A stretch of DNA of 64,000 nt from Sciurus carolinensis (taxonomy: Eukaryota > Chordata > Mammalia > Rodentia > Sciuridae), in the NCBI RefSeq assembly GCF_902686445.1, contig NC_062232.1:32816454-32880453 (forward strand), read 5' to 3'. The translations under genes and the position numbers were made by a program. Shown here piece after piece: positions 1 to 11,200 of the stretch. Below the pieces are notes generated by a model. The model made no database searches and had not been told where the DNA came from. It saw nothing but the letters and a program-made list of their open reading frames with translations. How positions within the stretch are numbered: the first letter of the stretch is position 1; each line of letters begins with the position of its first letter.

Positions 1-1090
1 TCACCTTTTCCATTTTCCTTTGGCTCAAATCCACGTGTCTCACTGCACTCTGAGCTCTCCTCTGTCCTCATGAGAAGTGCCGCCTAGTCCACCACAACAG
101 TGCCAATCGGGGTTCTTACCACCTTGGGCACCTGATGTGAGACTCCACAACTAACCATGAACTTTTTCATGGCCTGAGCAGAGGGTCTATTTCCCACCGC
201 CTCTTTACAGCCAGTGTAGTGCTGTTGGCAGTGAGCTTCCAATGACATATGACCATGTGGCTAACTAGACCTAAGAGAGCCAGAATGGGCCATCTGAGCT
301 CAGAGTCAGAGAGTTTCCTGTGGGCTCTTCGTGACATTGGTTTGACAGATCCTAGGACTCACATGAAAACTGACTCTCTGCCGCCTATGGTAGCCACCTA
401 TCTGAGCAGCAGCTACAAACCAACTCTCCAGGGTCGGCATCTTTTTTGTTCCAGTTACAGATCCTCATCTCCAGTTTTCACACCCTGCTCCTAATCTTGA
501 TTCAAACTCTATTCAGTGGATCTGAGCCAGGAGCCCTCGACAAAGTCAGATTTTTGTGTTTTATTTTTCCAATCTGCAAATGTAGCGCTATGGTAATACG
601 AGTTCTTTTACTTGGCTAGAAATTCTGCCTTAGCAGCACTTAATTAATGCATTACCTTAGGAGTTTCAAATATTTCTTGGAAGTAGGTGGGAAATTAATA
701 TAAAACTAAATAAATAAGCATTTTCTTTATTTAAAGCCCATATTTTTGACATGCAGCAAATGCTTACCAGAGTAAAAACTCATTTCACCAGCGCCTACAC
801 GGATGAAAATCCTGCAGTAATCGGGATGTATTTTGGACACAAGGAAAATAAAAGTCCAAATGAAACGAACAACACAGTTCCTTCTAGTAGGCTGATGCTT
901 TTATTCATTTAGTAGTAGAGTTTATTTTTGAACCTTTAGTGTTTTTAATTACAAATCAACAGGGAATCTTGAGGAAGATTTCAACTTGATTTAAACAACA
1001 AACATTCCTTCTTCCCCTATCCCTCCATCTCGTAACCAAAGATATTAAAAGTTTCTTCAGTGGTCTACAATGTTCCATGTATATACAACT
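1..1090. other. Unassigned unique sequence
   Basis: No gene or confidently identified repeat is visible. The 81-codon frame at 249-494 matches no family I know. The sequence turns AT-rich after about 540, with clusters such as 'cttaattaatgcatta' near 640. It may be intergenic or intronic. Confidence 0.4.
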
Positions 1091-1092
1091 AT

Positions 1093-1438
1093 ATTGCTGT
1101 AGTTTTGACTGTAAATGGTCCATCTGTTAAAAGCTTGGTCCCCAAAGTGACGTTACTGGGAGAGAGTGGAACGTGTAGGAGGTGGGATCTTATGAAAGGT
1201 CTTTAGGTTATTGGGGTTCTGTTCCTGGATGGAATAGAGAAAATCTGGTCCCTCTCTCTTTCCTTTTTTTTTTTTTTTTTTTTTGTCTCCTTGTCCACCA
1301 TGATGTGCTGCCTTGCCAAAGCAATGGGACCAACCTATCACAGACTAAAACCTCTAAAACTGTGAGCCAAAATAGACCTTTTCTCTTTAGAATTTGATTA
1401 TCTTAGATATTTGTTATAGTAACAGAAAGCTGACAGAG
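1093..1438 (+). repeat. MaLR-type LTR with internal poly-T
   Basis: The 3' half carries the diagnostic MaLR string order: 'ccaccatgatgtgctgcctt', 'aaagcaatgggacc', 'aaactgtgagccaaaat', then 'tttgttatagtaacagaaag' and 'ctgac'. This resembles rodent MT/ORR1-like LTRs. A 21-base T run (1264-1284) interrupts it. Only the non-coding LTR is seen, with no internal retroviral sequence. The 5' end is approximate. Confidence 0.6.
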
Positions 1439-1699
1439 ACATACATACATCATAAATTTTCTTAATCTAATGGCAATACCCTTCGTATACTATTCTAACC
1501 TTTGCATTTTGAACATAATGTTATATTAACTCTTTTTTAAAAAGAACTTAGGTATATCCTTGATTCCATATAAATTCAGCCTCTTTCTTTTGACTGTATA
1601 GTGTGATATGGAAAGAACTGATGTTCACTCTATAACCCCAAGAATTACAAAATGCTAATTCATCAAACATTCCGTTATGTTTAGTATACCAAGCAGTTA

Positions 1700-2200
1700 G
1701 CCTTTTCTGCATAGCAAACCACTCCATAACTCAGGAACTTAAAACAACAACTATTTACTTTGCTCAAGAGTGTGTGGAATGGTCATTTGGGATGGGATTA
1801 GCTTGGTAGTTCTACTGGTCTCAGGTAAGTTTAATTTTTCTTTTTCTTTTTCTTTCTTTTTTTTTTTTTTTGGTACTAGGGTTTGAACCCAGGGGGGCTT
1901 AACCATGAGCCATACCCCAGAGCATTTTTTTTTTTTTTGCCACAAAGTTTCACTTAGTTGCTTAGTGCCTCGATTAGTTGCTGAAGCTGAGCTCAAATTT
2001 GCAATCCTCCTGCCTCAGCCTCCCGATCTACTGGTATTTACAGGCATGTGCCACTGCATCTGACTAAGTTCACTTTCTTGTCTGTAGTCAACTACAGGTC
2101 AATTGAGGTCACAGGGGTAACTAGGCCACAGATGTCCCATCATCCAGCAGGCTGCCCCAGGACTCATTCACATAGCAGTGACTGAGGAGTCCCCAAGAAC
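1700..2200 (-). repeat. Old LTR remnant split by a SINE
   Basis: 'aacttaaaacaacaactattta' at 1737-1757 is typical of the antisense 5' part of old ERVL/MaLR LTRs ('cttaaaacaacaaccattta' in other mammals). Matching sequence resumes after the SINE at about 2065. Three other copies of this class appear near 37.57, 38.60 and 53.97 kb. The subfamily is not assigned. Confidence 0.45.
1838..2064 (-). repeat. B1-dID SINE
   Basis: Antisense copy of the squirrel composite SINE. It opens with a T-rich tail, then 'ggtactagggtttgaaccca' (ID half, B box), an internal T run, and 'cctcctgcctcagcctcccg' (7SL/B1 half) ending near 'ccactgcatctgac'. An imperfect direct repeat of about 9-12 bases ('taagtttaa'/'taagttcac') flanks it. 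It is rather diverged, so an older copy. Confidence 0.85.
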
Positions 2201-2603
2201 ATAACAGGGTGATTCCCAGGGCACAAGAACTCTGAAAGCTTTTACTTGTGCCATATTCGTCAACGCCTCATTGTCCAAAGAAAATCCCACTGCTGAGGTC
2301 AGAGTCAAGGGGCAGAGAACCTATTGATAGAAGAACTAGAATTCGAGAGCTTTTCCTCAATCTGCTACATGTATTCGATACATGGGTTGGGAAGGACCTC
2401 ATTGAAATAACAGAAATTCAAATTAACCAAATTTCCACTCTCACCCTAAATGTTCCAAATATTTCAAAATTTGTATGAGAAGTAGACGTGAGAACGCCAT
2501 CTGTCCTGCAGAGCCAGTCCAGAGTGGCACAAGTTCAGACTCTGAGCTATGCTCTGGCTTATGCAGTCATGGATGGTGTACTCGTGAGAAACAGGAAAGG
2601 CCA

Positions 2604-2814
2604 AGGGGAATGAAGGGAAGAGAGGAGGATGGGAATGGGAAAGAGCAGAATGAATCAGACAGAACTTTCCTATTGTCATATGTGAATACACAACTGGGGT
2701 AACTGGTCAACCACAAGAAGTGGTTATCCTCCATGTATGTATAATATGTCAAAATACACTATACTGTCATGGGTAACTAAAAAGAACAAATAAAAATAAT
2801 TTTTAAAAAGAGAG
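2604..2814 (+). mobile_element. 5'-truncated L1 3' end
   Basis: A purine-rich stretch is followed by 'gaatcagacagaactttcct', 'ccatgtatgtataatatgtc' and an A-rich tail, the layout of a sciurid L1 3' UTR. It is bounded by an exact 13-base target-site duplication, acaggaaaggcca at 2591-2603 and 2815-2827, the signature of target-primed insertion. No ORF2 coding part remains. Confidence 0.75.
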
Positions 2815-5557
2815 ACAGGAAAGGCCACAAAGCATGGGAGTCTTCTAGCACATTCTTCCTGATGTATGAGATGTATGCTCACAAAGAAAAGGATACAATA
2901 AACACACAGCAACTACCTAGAAACAGTACCCCCATCACTTTCTTTTAAGATTTGTCCTTTGAGTGATAATTGATGATATAATATCTTTATGATGATATAA
3001 TATCTTGAAATAAGAAAAGGATTTAACAGGATTTTCTTTCGTACATCTTTCCTCTTGCCTCTACAAGCCTCCGATGCATGATGTCAGCGGCATCCATGGT
3101 GTGTAGGAGGGATGGGAACAGAGCTGAGGACAAAGAAGCCATTTGAGTTTCAGCACCAAGTTTTAGAAAACTGAGAGCAGAGGCCAAAGTTTGAAAGTCA
3201 GAGCTTTCAATGACAAACACAGAGTTCTTGAAAGAACAAAGGTTTCTGCATGCCAAGGGAGTAAGAAGCTAGAGGGCCCAGGACAGCCACTTGGAAGTGC
3301 ACAACAGAGTAGACCCAGGTTAGGCCAGCTGGTGAGAGAACCGGAAGGGAGGAGATTCGAGCTTAGGTGCTGGTGTGCTCACTACCGGAAGAGGCCTGTA
3401 GCTCATCTCCAACTAACCCTGGCTGGTGTCTAGGAACCAGGACAAGATGGACATGAGGGAAGATGAGTCTGGATGACTCCCAGGGCAGAGAGCCTTCAGA
3501 GATGCCAGAGGCCCAGCCAAGACAGCTAATTACCAGATACCTGTGAAGCCTAAACCCTCTCTAGCAACCACGGAAGGTAGGACACAAACCAGCCAGTCTC
3601 ACCCCTGAGGTCTCACTCCCATGCCAAAACAACGGTCGGCCTACCAGAGCTTAGAATCACCGGGAGTTGGGGGTAGAACCCTAAACTCATTGAGTTTTTA
3701 CAAAATTTCTGAGTGACTCCATTTATGTGGAGGACTAGGTCAAGTTTTCTACAATTTCGTTTTGTTCCCTCAGACTGGAGGTCCAAGTTAACTGCAGTTC
3801 AATTTTATAGAAATACAAAACATTATAAACTTAACTCAGTGATTGTATAATTTGTACTAAAATCCCTTCACTCATTAATCCCCTCATCTACTGATAGACT
3901 TGGAAGAGGGGCCATTAGCTCATTCCTGAAGGATAAACAGATATTTACTAACCATCCCTGTGACATAAGCAATGGAAATAGAGGTGATTCTGAATACAAC
4001 ATGTTGGGCATTGGGGGACCTTGCTTCAAGAAGACAAGCTCACGTTGAATAGTATCCTTGTACTCCAGGAAGATTCTACCACACTGGAGCTTGAGGTAAA
4101 GCCCCTCTTAACAGACCAGGGAGACCAGGTGGCCAGAAAAAAGAAGTGATTCAAGAGAGGGGATCAGTGTCACAACGCTTCACACGTCCATAAGCACAAG
4201 CATAACTGGTTTGTTGATGAAGGGCCTATCTGTTGTTCTCAATCATTCATGACATAGTTGCCTTCCCAGCATGCACACAGTTATGAGTCAACAGTCTCAC
4301 GCCATCACTGGATCTCCTCTGCACCTTGGGACCAGATTTGTCTTTCATTATTGCCCAGGGCCATTGCCACATGATGCTCTCCCCATTTCAGAAACCACCT
4401 ATGGAACGCCATGGCCCAGTACCGTGGTCCTTGCTTCTTAGCGAAACCTCAGTAGATAAGACTGATGAACAAGGAGCCTTCCACTTGCTTTCCTGTCGTT
4501 CTGTATTGGTTAGGATTGGATTGGCTGTAAGAGAAATGCAACATAATACACAGAAAAAAAAGTTACTCCTTGCTTATATAAAAGAAACCCCTAATAGTCA
4601 TTGCAAACTGGAGTGGCATTCCTTGTAGTCAGGGAGCTGGGTTACTCCTATTAAATGACTCCACCATGAAAGCCTTCCAATGCTACTCAGGATCAAAGAT
4701 CTGCATCCAGCTGGCTAGAAAGAATGAAGTCTCTGAAGATCGATGCTCATTGAAAAAGTTCCAATCTCCACATCCTGTGTCCAAGATGCCTCATAACAAG
4801 AGCTCAGCTTCCCTTTCTGGCCTCTGACCTCCCATGGCCCATCTCCCATGGTTATCATGAGCCCACCTATACACCCATATTCATTCCCATCTTGAGATCT
4901 CTTTCATTCTGTCCCCTCAGGCTACAATGGCACCGTCTCCATGTCCTCTCTCAACCCTATCTTTGCTTTAGGGAAGTGTAACAAGCATTCCACAAAGTCT
5001 CTTGACATCTCTGGGGACAAGATGGAGAAATAGAAGCTGGATGATGATTAAATTCAATGAATTTCTAATGTTTAATAGGCCAGATCCCAGGAAAGCAGAA
5101 TAATGCAGCCCTGACAACCCAGAGGACAGTCTCTGACTGTGGGACATAAGACTCTATTTATCTCCATGAAGTCAATTCAGCATTTTTATCACTGACACCA
5201 ATAAGAACCCTGGTGACATCATGATGAAAATTGCAGATCATATGAGACATCAAAGAAGAAAGAGTATGGATTCCATCATGCTTAAATATTTTGGGGCCCT
5301 GATTCCATCAAGACAGGATTCAATCGGAATAAATATAATGTCCAGCATTTGGCTCTAAGAGGTCAATGACACAGGTCCAGAGACTGGCAAGCATATATTA
5401 GAAAATATTTCCATTTCTACTTCGCAATAAGTTCACTGAAAACCACTGGCCTGGCTACCTAAAAGACTCATTAAATCTTCGTTGAATTAATAGAAGCATT
5501 GTGTCCAGAAAAAGAGAGGGACAGTCTAGCTCTCCTTTGATCTGACTAGATCAAATC
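2815..5557. other. Mostly unassigned sequence
   Basis: No gene is seen. There is a near-perfect tandem doubling 'atgatataatatctt' at about 2975-3005. The 100-codon frame at 4326-4628 is not recognised and overlaps sequence that looks like decayed LTR ('attggttaggattgg' near 4505). Nothing else can be named with confidence. Confidence 0.35.
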
Positions 5558-5975
5558 TGGGGTAGACTGTATTGGTGGCCCTATTTATTCAGCCCTCCCT
5601 TGTCCATGACTTTTGCCATGTCACTTCAAACATTCTCCCATGACAATCAGAGTTCCCTCCATCCATGGCTTTGGGTTTGTCTATGTGACTTTTGTTAGCA
5701 TGCTTGACATGATCAGACATTAGAAAAATGCTTGTACAATTGGACTTGCTGTCTTCTGCATCTGCCATTTTCAGGAGAATATTCTGAGGTTAGCCTACTG
5801 GTCCCCACAGGAGATAAAAGACACATACTACAGACTGAATGGCCCCAGGCCAGTCCAGCCTCGATTGAGTGACCCTGGAAATGTAAGGGAATCTAATCAA
5901 GATCAGCACATTGCCCAGCCAAGCTCAGCCTGCATGAACTGACCCCAGCTGACCCAGAGCCTGTTAAGCTAAAAA
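5558..5975 (+). repeat. Old ERVL-like LTR fragment
   Basis: 'ctttgggtttgtctatgtgac', 'gaaaaatgcttgtaca' and later 'cagccaagctcagcctgcat' with 'gctgacccagag' are diverged marks of a mammalian-wide LTR class. The class occurs again at 44.34-44.75 kb and, truncated by the window edge, at 63.9 kb. No internal viral sequence is present. The subfamily is uncertain. Confidence 0.5.
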
Positions 5976-5979
5976 ATGC

Positions 5980-6476
5980 CTTAGAGGACATCTCTACCAT
6001 TGAGTCTCCTCGACTTGCTATCTCTAGCCAAGAGCTCACAACTTGCGAAAATTCACTTCAATCTCAAACAGCTCAAAGATGGGATCCACCTATGTAAGTG
6101 CTCTCAGTAGGTCCTAGGACACCAAGTGTCAGAAAGAGGAAGGGGGCCCTTGCTAGACAACACATGCTGGTGTCTTGACCTTGGACTTCCCAGTCTCCAG
6201 AACTGTAGGCCATACATTTCTGTCTATAAATTATGCAGTCTCACATTTTGTTACAGGAGCACTAACAGACCACGGCCAACTTCCTCTTTCTGACACTTGA
6301 CGTCCTAAAACCGACCGAGAGCACTCACATAGGTGGATCCCATCTTTAGAGCTGTCTGAGCTTGAAATGAGAATTTTCACAAGTTGTGAGCTCTTGGCTG
6401 GAGAGATTCAAGTCAAGACGACAAACTCCCCTGTGCAGGTTTGTTGTGGAGGACACTCAATGGTAGAGATGTCTTC
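5980..6476. repeat. Inverted repeat, arms 5980-6142 and 6280-6476
   Basis: The left arm and the reverse complement of the right arm share long blocks, including 'gatgggatccacctatgt', 'caagtgtcagaaagaggaag', 'agccaagagctcacaacttg' and 'gacatctctaccattgagt'. By eye the inner 117 bases of the left arm match at roughly 85%. The right arm has about 33 extra bases near 6421-6455. The 137-base spacer (6143-6279) contains an MLT1-like LTR 3' end. RNA from this region could fold into a long stem. Confidence 0.85.
6143..6279 (+). repeat. MLT1-type LTR 3' end
   Basis: 'cttgaccttggacttcccag', 'tctccagaactgtaggcca' and 'ttttgttacaggagcactaa' follow the order of the MLT1 3' end. It lies between the arms of the inverted repeat, so the left arm may itself be 5' LTR sequence and the right arm an inverted copy. 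Confidence 0.6.
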
Positions 6477-6479
6477 GAA

Positions 6480-7075
6480 GTCTCCTTCCAACCTTGAAAT
6501 ACTTTGTGAGACCTCCGCCTGCCCATAAGACACTCGTCTCACTACTGTCTTTCCAAAGGTAATCATTCCCCCTTCACTGTGCCTGCTGGCCCCTGGCCTC
6601 TGCTTTCCTTTCTGTTTTGTCACTGTTGTCATTTAGCAGTAATGAAGATGGAACCCAGGCCTCATGGTCTCCAGACAAGTGCTCCACCCCTGAACCCCAT
6701 CCCCAGCCCTAAGAATGACTTTCTAGTACTAGGGATTTACAACTTAGCATGAATTGAAGTCCAAATCCTACCTCATCCCCGAGTTCTCAGATTCCAAGCC
6801 CCGTCTCTTGCTCCTCAGTGAAGCCCAGTGATCCTTGCATCCTGGGCAAGCGAGTGACAATAGCCTCTTACTTTTCCTTTGGGAGCCAACGTCACTCAGG
6901 TTTCTCCAGCTCCTGTCTTTACTTTCATAAATAAGGATTTAAATAGAGTGGGACACTCCGGGTGTGACTTAGTGCTTCCAACACCAGCCCAAACAGGCAG
7001 CTGAAAACAGGAATATTAGTCAACAATCCAATATTTCCAAGTAATCCTACCTATTTAGCAGTGGGGTAGAAATAG
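6480..7075. other. Unassigned sequence
   Basis: No gene is seen. A short antisense stretch near 6650-6705 ('gaacccaggcctcatgg', 'ctccacccctgaaccccatcc') is probably a decayed ID/SINE fragment. Confidence 0.35.
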
Positions 7076-7079
7076 TCTT

Positions 7080-7560
7080 CAGGCTGGGCCTTTTAAAAGG
7101 TCATTTTTTTTAAAAAAATGCACTAACAGTGGGAAAAGGCAGGGGAGAGAGACAGACATTGTGCCCCAAATTAGCAGCCCCGTTCCTGTCAAGCGTGTTG
7201 CTGGGAGAAGCAGAGCCCAGTGGTCACGACAAGTGTGTGGCCCCGGCTTGTCAGAGCTATTGATTGACTGCTCGCAATATTGCAGGTGATTTAAAGAGTT
7301 CCCCACCACCTTGTTTGTTTAATGTCACCTCCATATGAGAATGTCAGCCTCTGACATGTTTGACTTCTCCACGGGACAAATGCCAAGGCACGTGCAGTGG
7401 TCCCACCAACAAAGATTGTTCCTAACCCTCCATAACGGCAACGAAGAGGACAATGTCAAAATGCTTAATTTCAAAGAAGCGCTAATTCATGCTACTCTCC
7501 TGATTGGTGGTCTACCATCACTCTGGCATGGGGCCAAGAAAGCCCATCCCGTTCATTTTT
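7080..7560. promoter_or_regulatory. Candidate conserved non-coding element
   Basis: Repeat-free and compositionally mixed. It holds 'cttttaaaaggtca', 'gagctattgattgactgctc', 'tgcttaatttcaaagaagcg' and 'gctaattcatgctac', which resemble homeodomain- and nuclear-receptor-type sites. Frames on both strands are short and unrecognised. The regulatory call is inference; conservation cannot be measured from one sequence. Confidence 0.3.
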
Positions 7561-7689
7561 CTTCTCTATCCTTATAAAATCTTGCAGATCCATGTCGCAC
7601 ATAGTGGAGCTGCTGCTTGGCTGACTTGAGGTCGAAGGGGGCAGGGCTCGCGCCCAGAGAGGGAGCCGAGACTGTCTGGGGCCAGAGGC

Positions 7690-7990
7690 CAAACTTGGCC
7701 AGCTCAAGACAAACACAGACTGGAGATAAAAAGAGGAGCGGAGGAAGCTCAGCCAGAGATGGCAGAAAGAGCAGAGATGGAAAATAAACAGCACAGAGAG
7801 CTGGGATGGGGGATGGGGGTGGGGGAGGGGAGAAGGGGGAGGAGGGAGCATGGGGGATGTGAAGAGAAGAGGCGAGAAGGAGGCAGAAGAGGAGAAAGAC
7901 TGAACAACAAAAAGTGGACATGGGGAAGAATATAAAGGAGAAAAGAGGCAGGAAGGAGAAGAAAAGAAGGGAAAGTGGGGACAGAGGAGG
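7690..7990. repeat. Purine-rich low-complexity tract
   Basis: The + strand is strongly G/A biased, including a G-rich block at 7804-7850. The two antisense 119-122 codon frames here are proline/serine-rich artefacts of this composition, not genes. Confidence 0.7.
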
Positions 7991-8001
7991 GACAGCTCCT
8001 G

Positions 8002-8640
8002 CTATGGTTTGAATGTCCCTCTCATGATCCCATTGGAATTCAGTTGCTATTGTTTTAGTACCAAAAGGTGGGACCTTGAAGAGCTGAGCAAGCCAGTGAG
8101 GGCTCCACGCACATGAATGGATTCACCTTTTCATTGTGGGTGTGGGTTTATGAACTTGACACTGAGTTCATTGTAAAAGAATGACTTTGGCCCAACTTCC
8201 TTGTTTTGTCCAGTGTGCTCACTTGCTGTTCCACCACATTATGTATGACATGCCACAAAAACTCTCACCTAGAGCCAGTGCCATACTTTGGAACTTCCCA
8301 GGCTCCAGAACCATGAGCCAAATAAAATTCTATTCTTTATGAATTACCCAGTGCAGCTGGGAGCGGTGGCACATGCCTGTAATCCCAGCGGCTCAGGAGG
8401 CTGAGGCAGGAGGATCATGAGTTCAAAGTCAGCCTCGGAAACTGAGTGAGGCCCTAAGCTACTTAGCAAGATCTTGTCTCTAAATAAAATATTAAAAGGG
8501 CTAGGGATGTGTTGGTGGTTCAGTGTCCCAGGATTTAATCCCCAGTACCAAAAAAATAAATAAAAATAAAATAAGTTACCCACTCTGCAATATTTTGTTA
8601 TAGCAGCAGAAAAGGAACTAAGATAGTACCCAAGGAATAC
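8002..8640 (+). repeat. MaLR (MLT1-like) LTR split by a SINE
   Basis: It starts 'tatggtttgaatgtccctct' and runs to 'gaaccatgagccaaataaaa'. After the SINE it resumes as 'caatattttgttatagcagc' and 'ggaactaagata'. These are the standard start and end of MLT1/MaLR LTRs, so the SINE landed in an already resident LTR. Confidence 0.75.
8351..8572 (+). repeat. B1-dID SINE inside MaLR LTR
   Basis: Sense copy: 'gcacatgcctgtaatcccag' (7SL/B1 half), 'tctaaataaaatatt', then the ID half to 'ccccagtaccaaaaaaataa'. Short flanking repeats aattaccca (8342-8350) and agttaccca (8574-8582) fit a target duplication with one or two changes. Confidence 0.9.
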
Positions 8641-8837
8641 CCGGCCACAGACGTGACTGATTCTTTTTGACAGACAGAAACAAAACCTCCAACATAATCT
8701 GGGGTGTTATTGAAACATCATAAAATTTTGGGCACTTATTTTAGAGTAGATGTAAGAAGAATTTAGGTTGAGATTTAAATTCAAGATAGTTTAGACCCTG
8801 CTGTAAAACAAAAGAAGTTCTTCAATTGTGCATAGAC

Positions 8838-9045
8838 CAGCGGTTCTCAAATTGGCGGTAGGGAGTAGATTTTGTTCCCCAGAGGACATCTGGCAATGTC
8901 TAGAGACATTTTTTGGTTTTAACTGGGGAAGGGAGTAGCTAGGAAGTAGAGGCCAAGATGGAACTAAATAATTTATAATGCACAGAGCAGACCCCACGAC
9001 CAAGAATCGTTTGACCCAAAATGGCAACAGTGTGTTGGGAATGAT
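8838..9045 (+). mobile_element. MER20 (hAT-Charlie) copy
   Basis: It starts with the hAT terminus 'cagcggttctcaaa' and continues with 'cccagaggacatctggcaat', 'gtctagagacattttttgg', 'gtagaggccaag', 'aatgcacagagcagaccccac' and 'gacccaaaatggcaacagtg', the MER20 order. Near full length, non-autonomous and non-coding. Overlapping frames are spurious. Confidence 0.85.
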
Positions 9046-9079
9046 CAACTGGCTATAGTCACAATCCAAGGACCTAGTT

Positions 9080-9176
9080 AGAAAAGCAGATTCTTGGGCT
9101 CAGACCAGACCTGAATCAGAAACTTGGGTGGAGCCCAGCATTTTATTTTAATCAAATCTGGCTCTAGACCTGTGTG
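9080..9176 (-). mobile_element. MER5A-like hAT fragment
   Basis: 'attcttgggctcagaccag', 'ctgaatcagaaacttgggtg' and 'gagcccagcattttatttta' match the reverse complement of the MER5A centre. Only part of the element remains. Confidence 0.6.
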
Positions 9177-9350
9177 GTCCAGTATCATAGCCATTAATAT
9201 GTAGCTACTTAATTTTTTAAAAATTAGTACCTCAGTCACACTAGGTCATTTCAAGTACTCACTAGCTATAAATGACCAGTGACTATTATATGGGACAGCA
9301 CACACAATATTTCTATCACCATAAAAAGTTCTAGAGCTTTGAAAGAACCA
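9177..9350. mobile_element. Probable hAT-Charlie fragment (MER3-like)
   Basis: 'gtggtccagtatcatagcca', 'acctcagtcacactaggtca' and 'tttcaagtactcactagct' resemble the end segments of MER3-class non-autonomous hAT elements. It is heavily diverged and the family is tentative. Confidence 0.45.
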
Positions 9351-9614
9351 AGAAACACATAGGTCAAAGAAGTAAGCTTCCTACCACACCACCTCTACCT
9401 AGAAGCATGCTGGAGCTGAGCTATGGAAAAGATAGGACCATGTGGTGCACCGGAAAGAGCCCTGGTCTGAGGTCAAGAGGATAATATTGGAATTTTGGCA
9501 TCAAATTCATGAACATGTGACACAAACGTGTGGTAGTATCATGTGGTGATTTGGGATATGTTGCCAGGATTTCTATTCTTTTGTACCATAGACTCCTTTG
9601 GTAATCTGGTAAGG

Positions 9615-10050
9615 CCCAACCTCTTAGTCTTTTTACTGTTGCTATAACAGAATGCCTGAGAATGCATGATTTATAAAGCAAAGAGGTTTATTTTAGTTCA
9701 TGGTTCTACAGGCTGGGAAGTCCAAAGGCAGCATTGGTGAAAGGGTCACAACATGGTGGAAGCCGAACGATCAAGTGATCATGTGTGGAAGAGACAAAAC
9801 ACAAGGGGTATCCTCTCTTGATGACAATTCACTCTCATAAAAAAGGCATTAATTCCTCTAGCAAACTAAGCATCTCATAAAGGCCCTACCTCCCAACACC
9901 ACAATGCCAATCAAATTTCTTTTAAAAAATTTTTATTGGTGCATTATAATTATACATATTAGTGGGATTTGTTGTTACACATTCATATGTGAACACAGAC
10001 AATCAAATTTCAACCTCAATTTCGGAGGGAACAACCATATTCAAACTCAT
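9615..10050 (-). repeat. MaLR/MLT1-type LTR split by L1 tail
   Basis: The antisense signature 'gttgctataacagaatgcct', 'aggtttattttagttcatgg' and 'ctacaggctgggaagtccaa' comes first. 'ctacctcccaacaccacaat' follows, and after an 80-base insertion 'ttcaacctcaatttcggagg'. The interruption is explained by the L1 piece at 9920-9999. Confidence 0.65.
9920..9999 (-). mobile_element. Very short L1 3'-end insertion
   Basis: An 80-base piece opens with an A/T-rich tail ('ttttaaaaaatttttattgg') and contains 'gtgggatttgttgttacaca', common at sciurid L1 3' ends in antisense. An exact 12-base duplication, caatcaaatttc, flanks it at 9908-9919 and 10000-10011. It is an extreme 5' truncation. Confidence 0.75.
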
Positions 10051-10099
10051 GAGCTGTTTCTCAGAAGGTTTATAAATGCACAAACAAAATAAAATTACA

Positions 10100-11035
10100 A
10101 AGAAAACCAATTACACTGAAATGTAGTTATTAAAGTAAAAAAAAACATAGTTGTGATATTATAATATATATGTTTCCTTATTAACACAGTAATTAATAAG
10201 ATAGAGTGGCAGGTCTAATAACCACTGTAATTTCAAAGAAGTGATAAGTGAAAATGATATTTTGAGATCTGCATAACCATGGTAATATGATATGAAATGT
10301 CTACAATTTCTATTGGAGCCGAGGTCTCCAGTAGTGCAAAAACTGCCTTGCTTTGTTGCCTACGTTCCTAATTGAAGGAAATGCTAAATCTCATTAGAAA
10401 GTTAGTGGAAAGAGATGATTTTTTTTTTTAACCAGCCAAGTTCACAGCCAGATGCATTTGGAACCACTGATGACCAAGGGCCTCCAGTCCTTCAAGGGAT
10501 CCCAGGAAACATCTTAGGGGGCCCTTCTTCCCCGGGCGCAGAGCCAGAGTAGCTTGGGGACAAAGAGTGTAAGGGCATTTTCAAGAACTGAGGTCCCAGC
10601 TTTTATACCAAGATCACTCCTACATCACACCAGACCCCACCTCCTGGCCCCTTCCCCACCCCAGAAAACTCCCAGGAAAGTTCTGGCACTGCAGGCCTAG
10701 AGTGGCCCACCTCCCTTGGACATTCTCATGGAGGTCTGGCCGACACCCAGGAGGGAAGTGACAAAATCAAAAATAGCCTCTCCTCCAAGGAAAAAAATTA
10801 AAAATAGATTCCAACCCACATGAAAATTTGGGTGGAAAGAAAGGAAAGGAAAACAAAATGAATCATCTTTATGTGTTTTGCTGAGCGAGAGCCCGTTACC
10901 ATGGCTACAGGGCCCTGTGTGCAGGCCTGGTCTTTTCCAGCAAGTTCAAGGCCCGCCAAGGAGCCAATGGGGGCGGTCCCATCTCCAATATGTTATAGCC
11001 ATAGGATGGATCTGCGATCTCCCAACACAGACGCT
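10100..11035. other. Unassigned unique sequence
   Basis: AT-rich at first, then GC-richer near 10500-10760. The overlapping 60-61 codon frames at 10871-11060 are not recognised. No repeat can be named. Confidence 0.35.
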
Positions 11036-11039
11036 GCCA

Positions 11040-11200
11040 CCAAACAGGTCGGATGAATGACTGTCACAGTTAATTTAGTGTTTCCTTCCATTGTGATCTG
11101 TCTATCGCTGTAATTGAGCAAACGAGAGAACTTGTCTGGGTCTCCCGGGAGTTTAGGGAAATCTTGCCTGGTTTCGCAATTAGACAGTCAGGGGAGGTTA
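11040..11200. promoter_or_regulatory. Candidate conserved non-coding element
   Basis: Repeat-free block containing 'cacagttaatttagtgtttc', 'tatcgctgtaattgagcaaa' and 'tttcgcaattagacagtcag', three TAAT-type cores within about 130 bases. This resembles developmental enhancers in composition only. The call is inference. Confidence 0.3.

Noticed and set aside
7492..7921. Proline/serine-rich antisense proteins of about 120 codons
   Set aside because: Created by the purine-rich tract on the + strand; two frames overlap with equal length.
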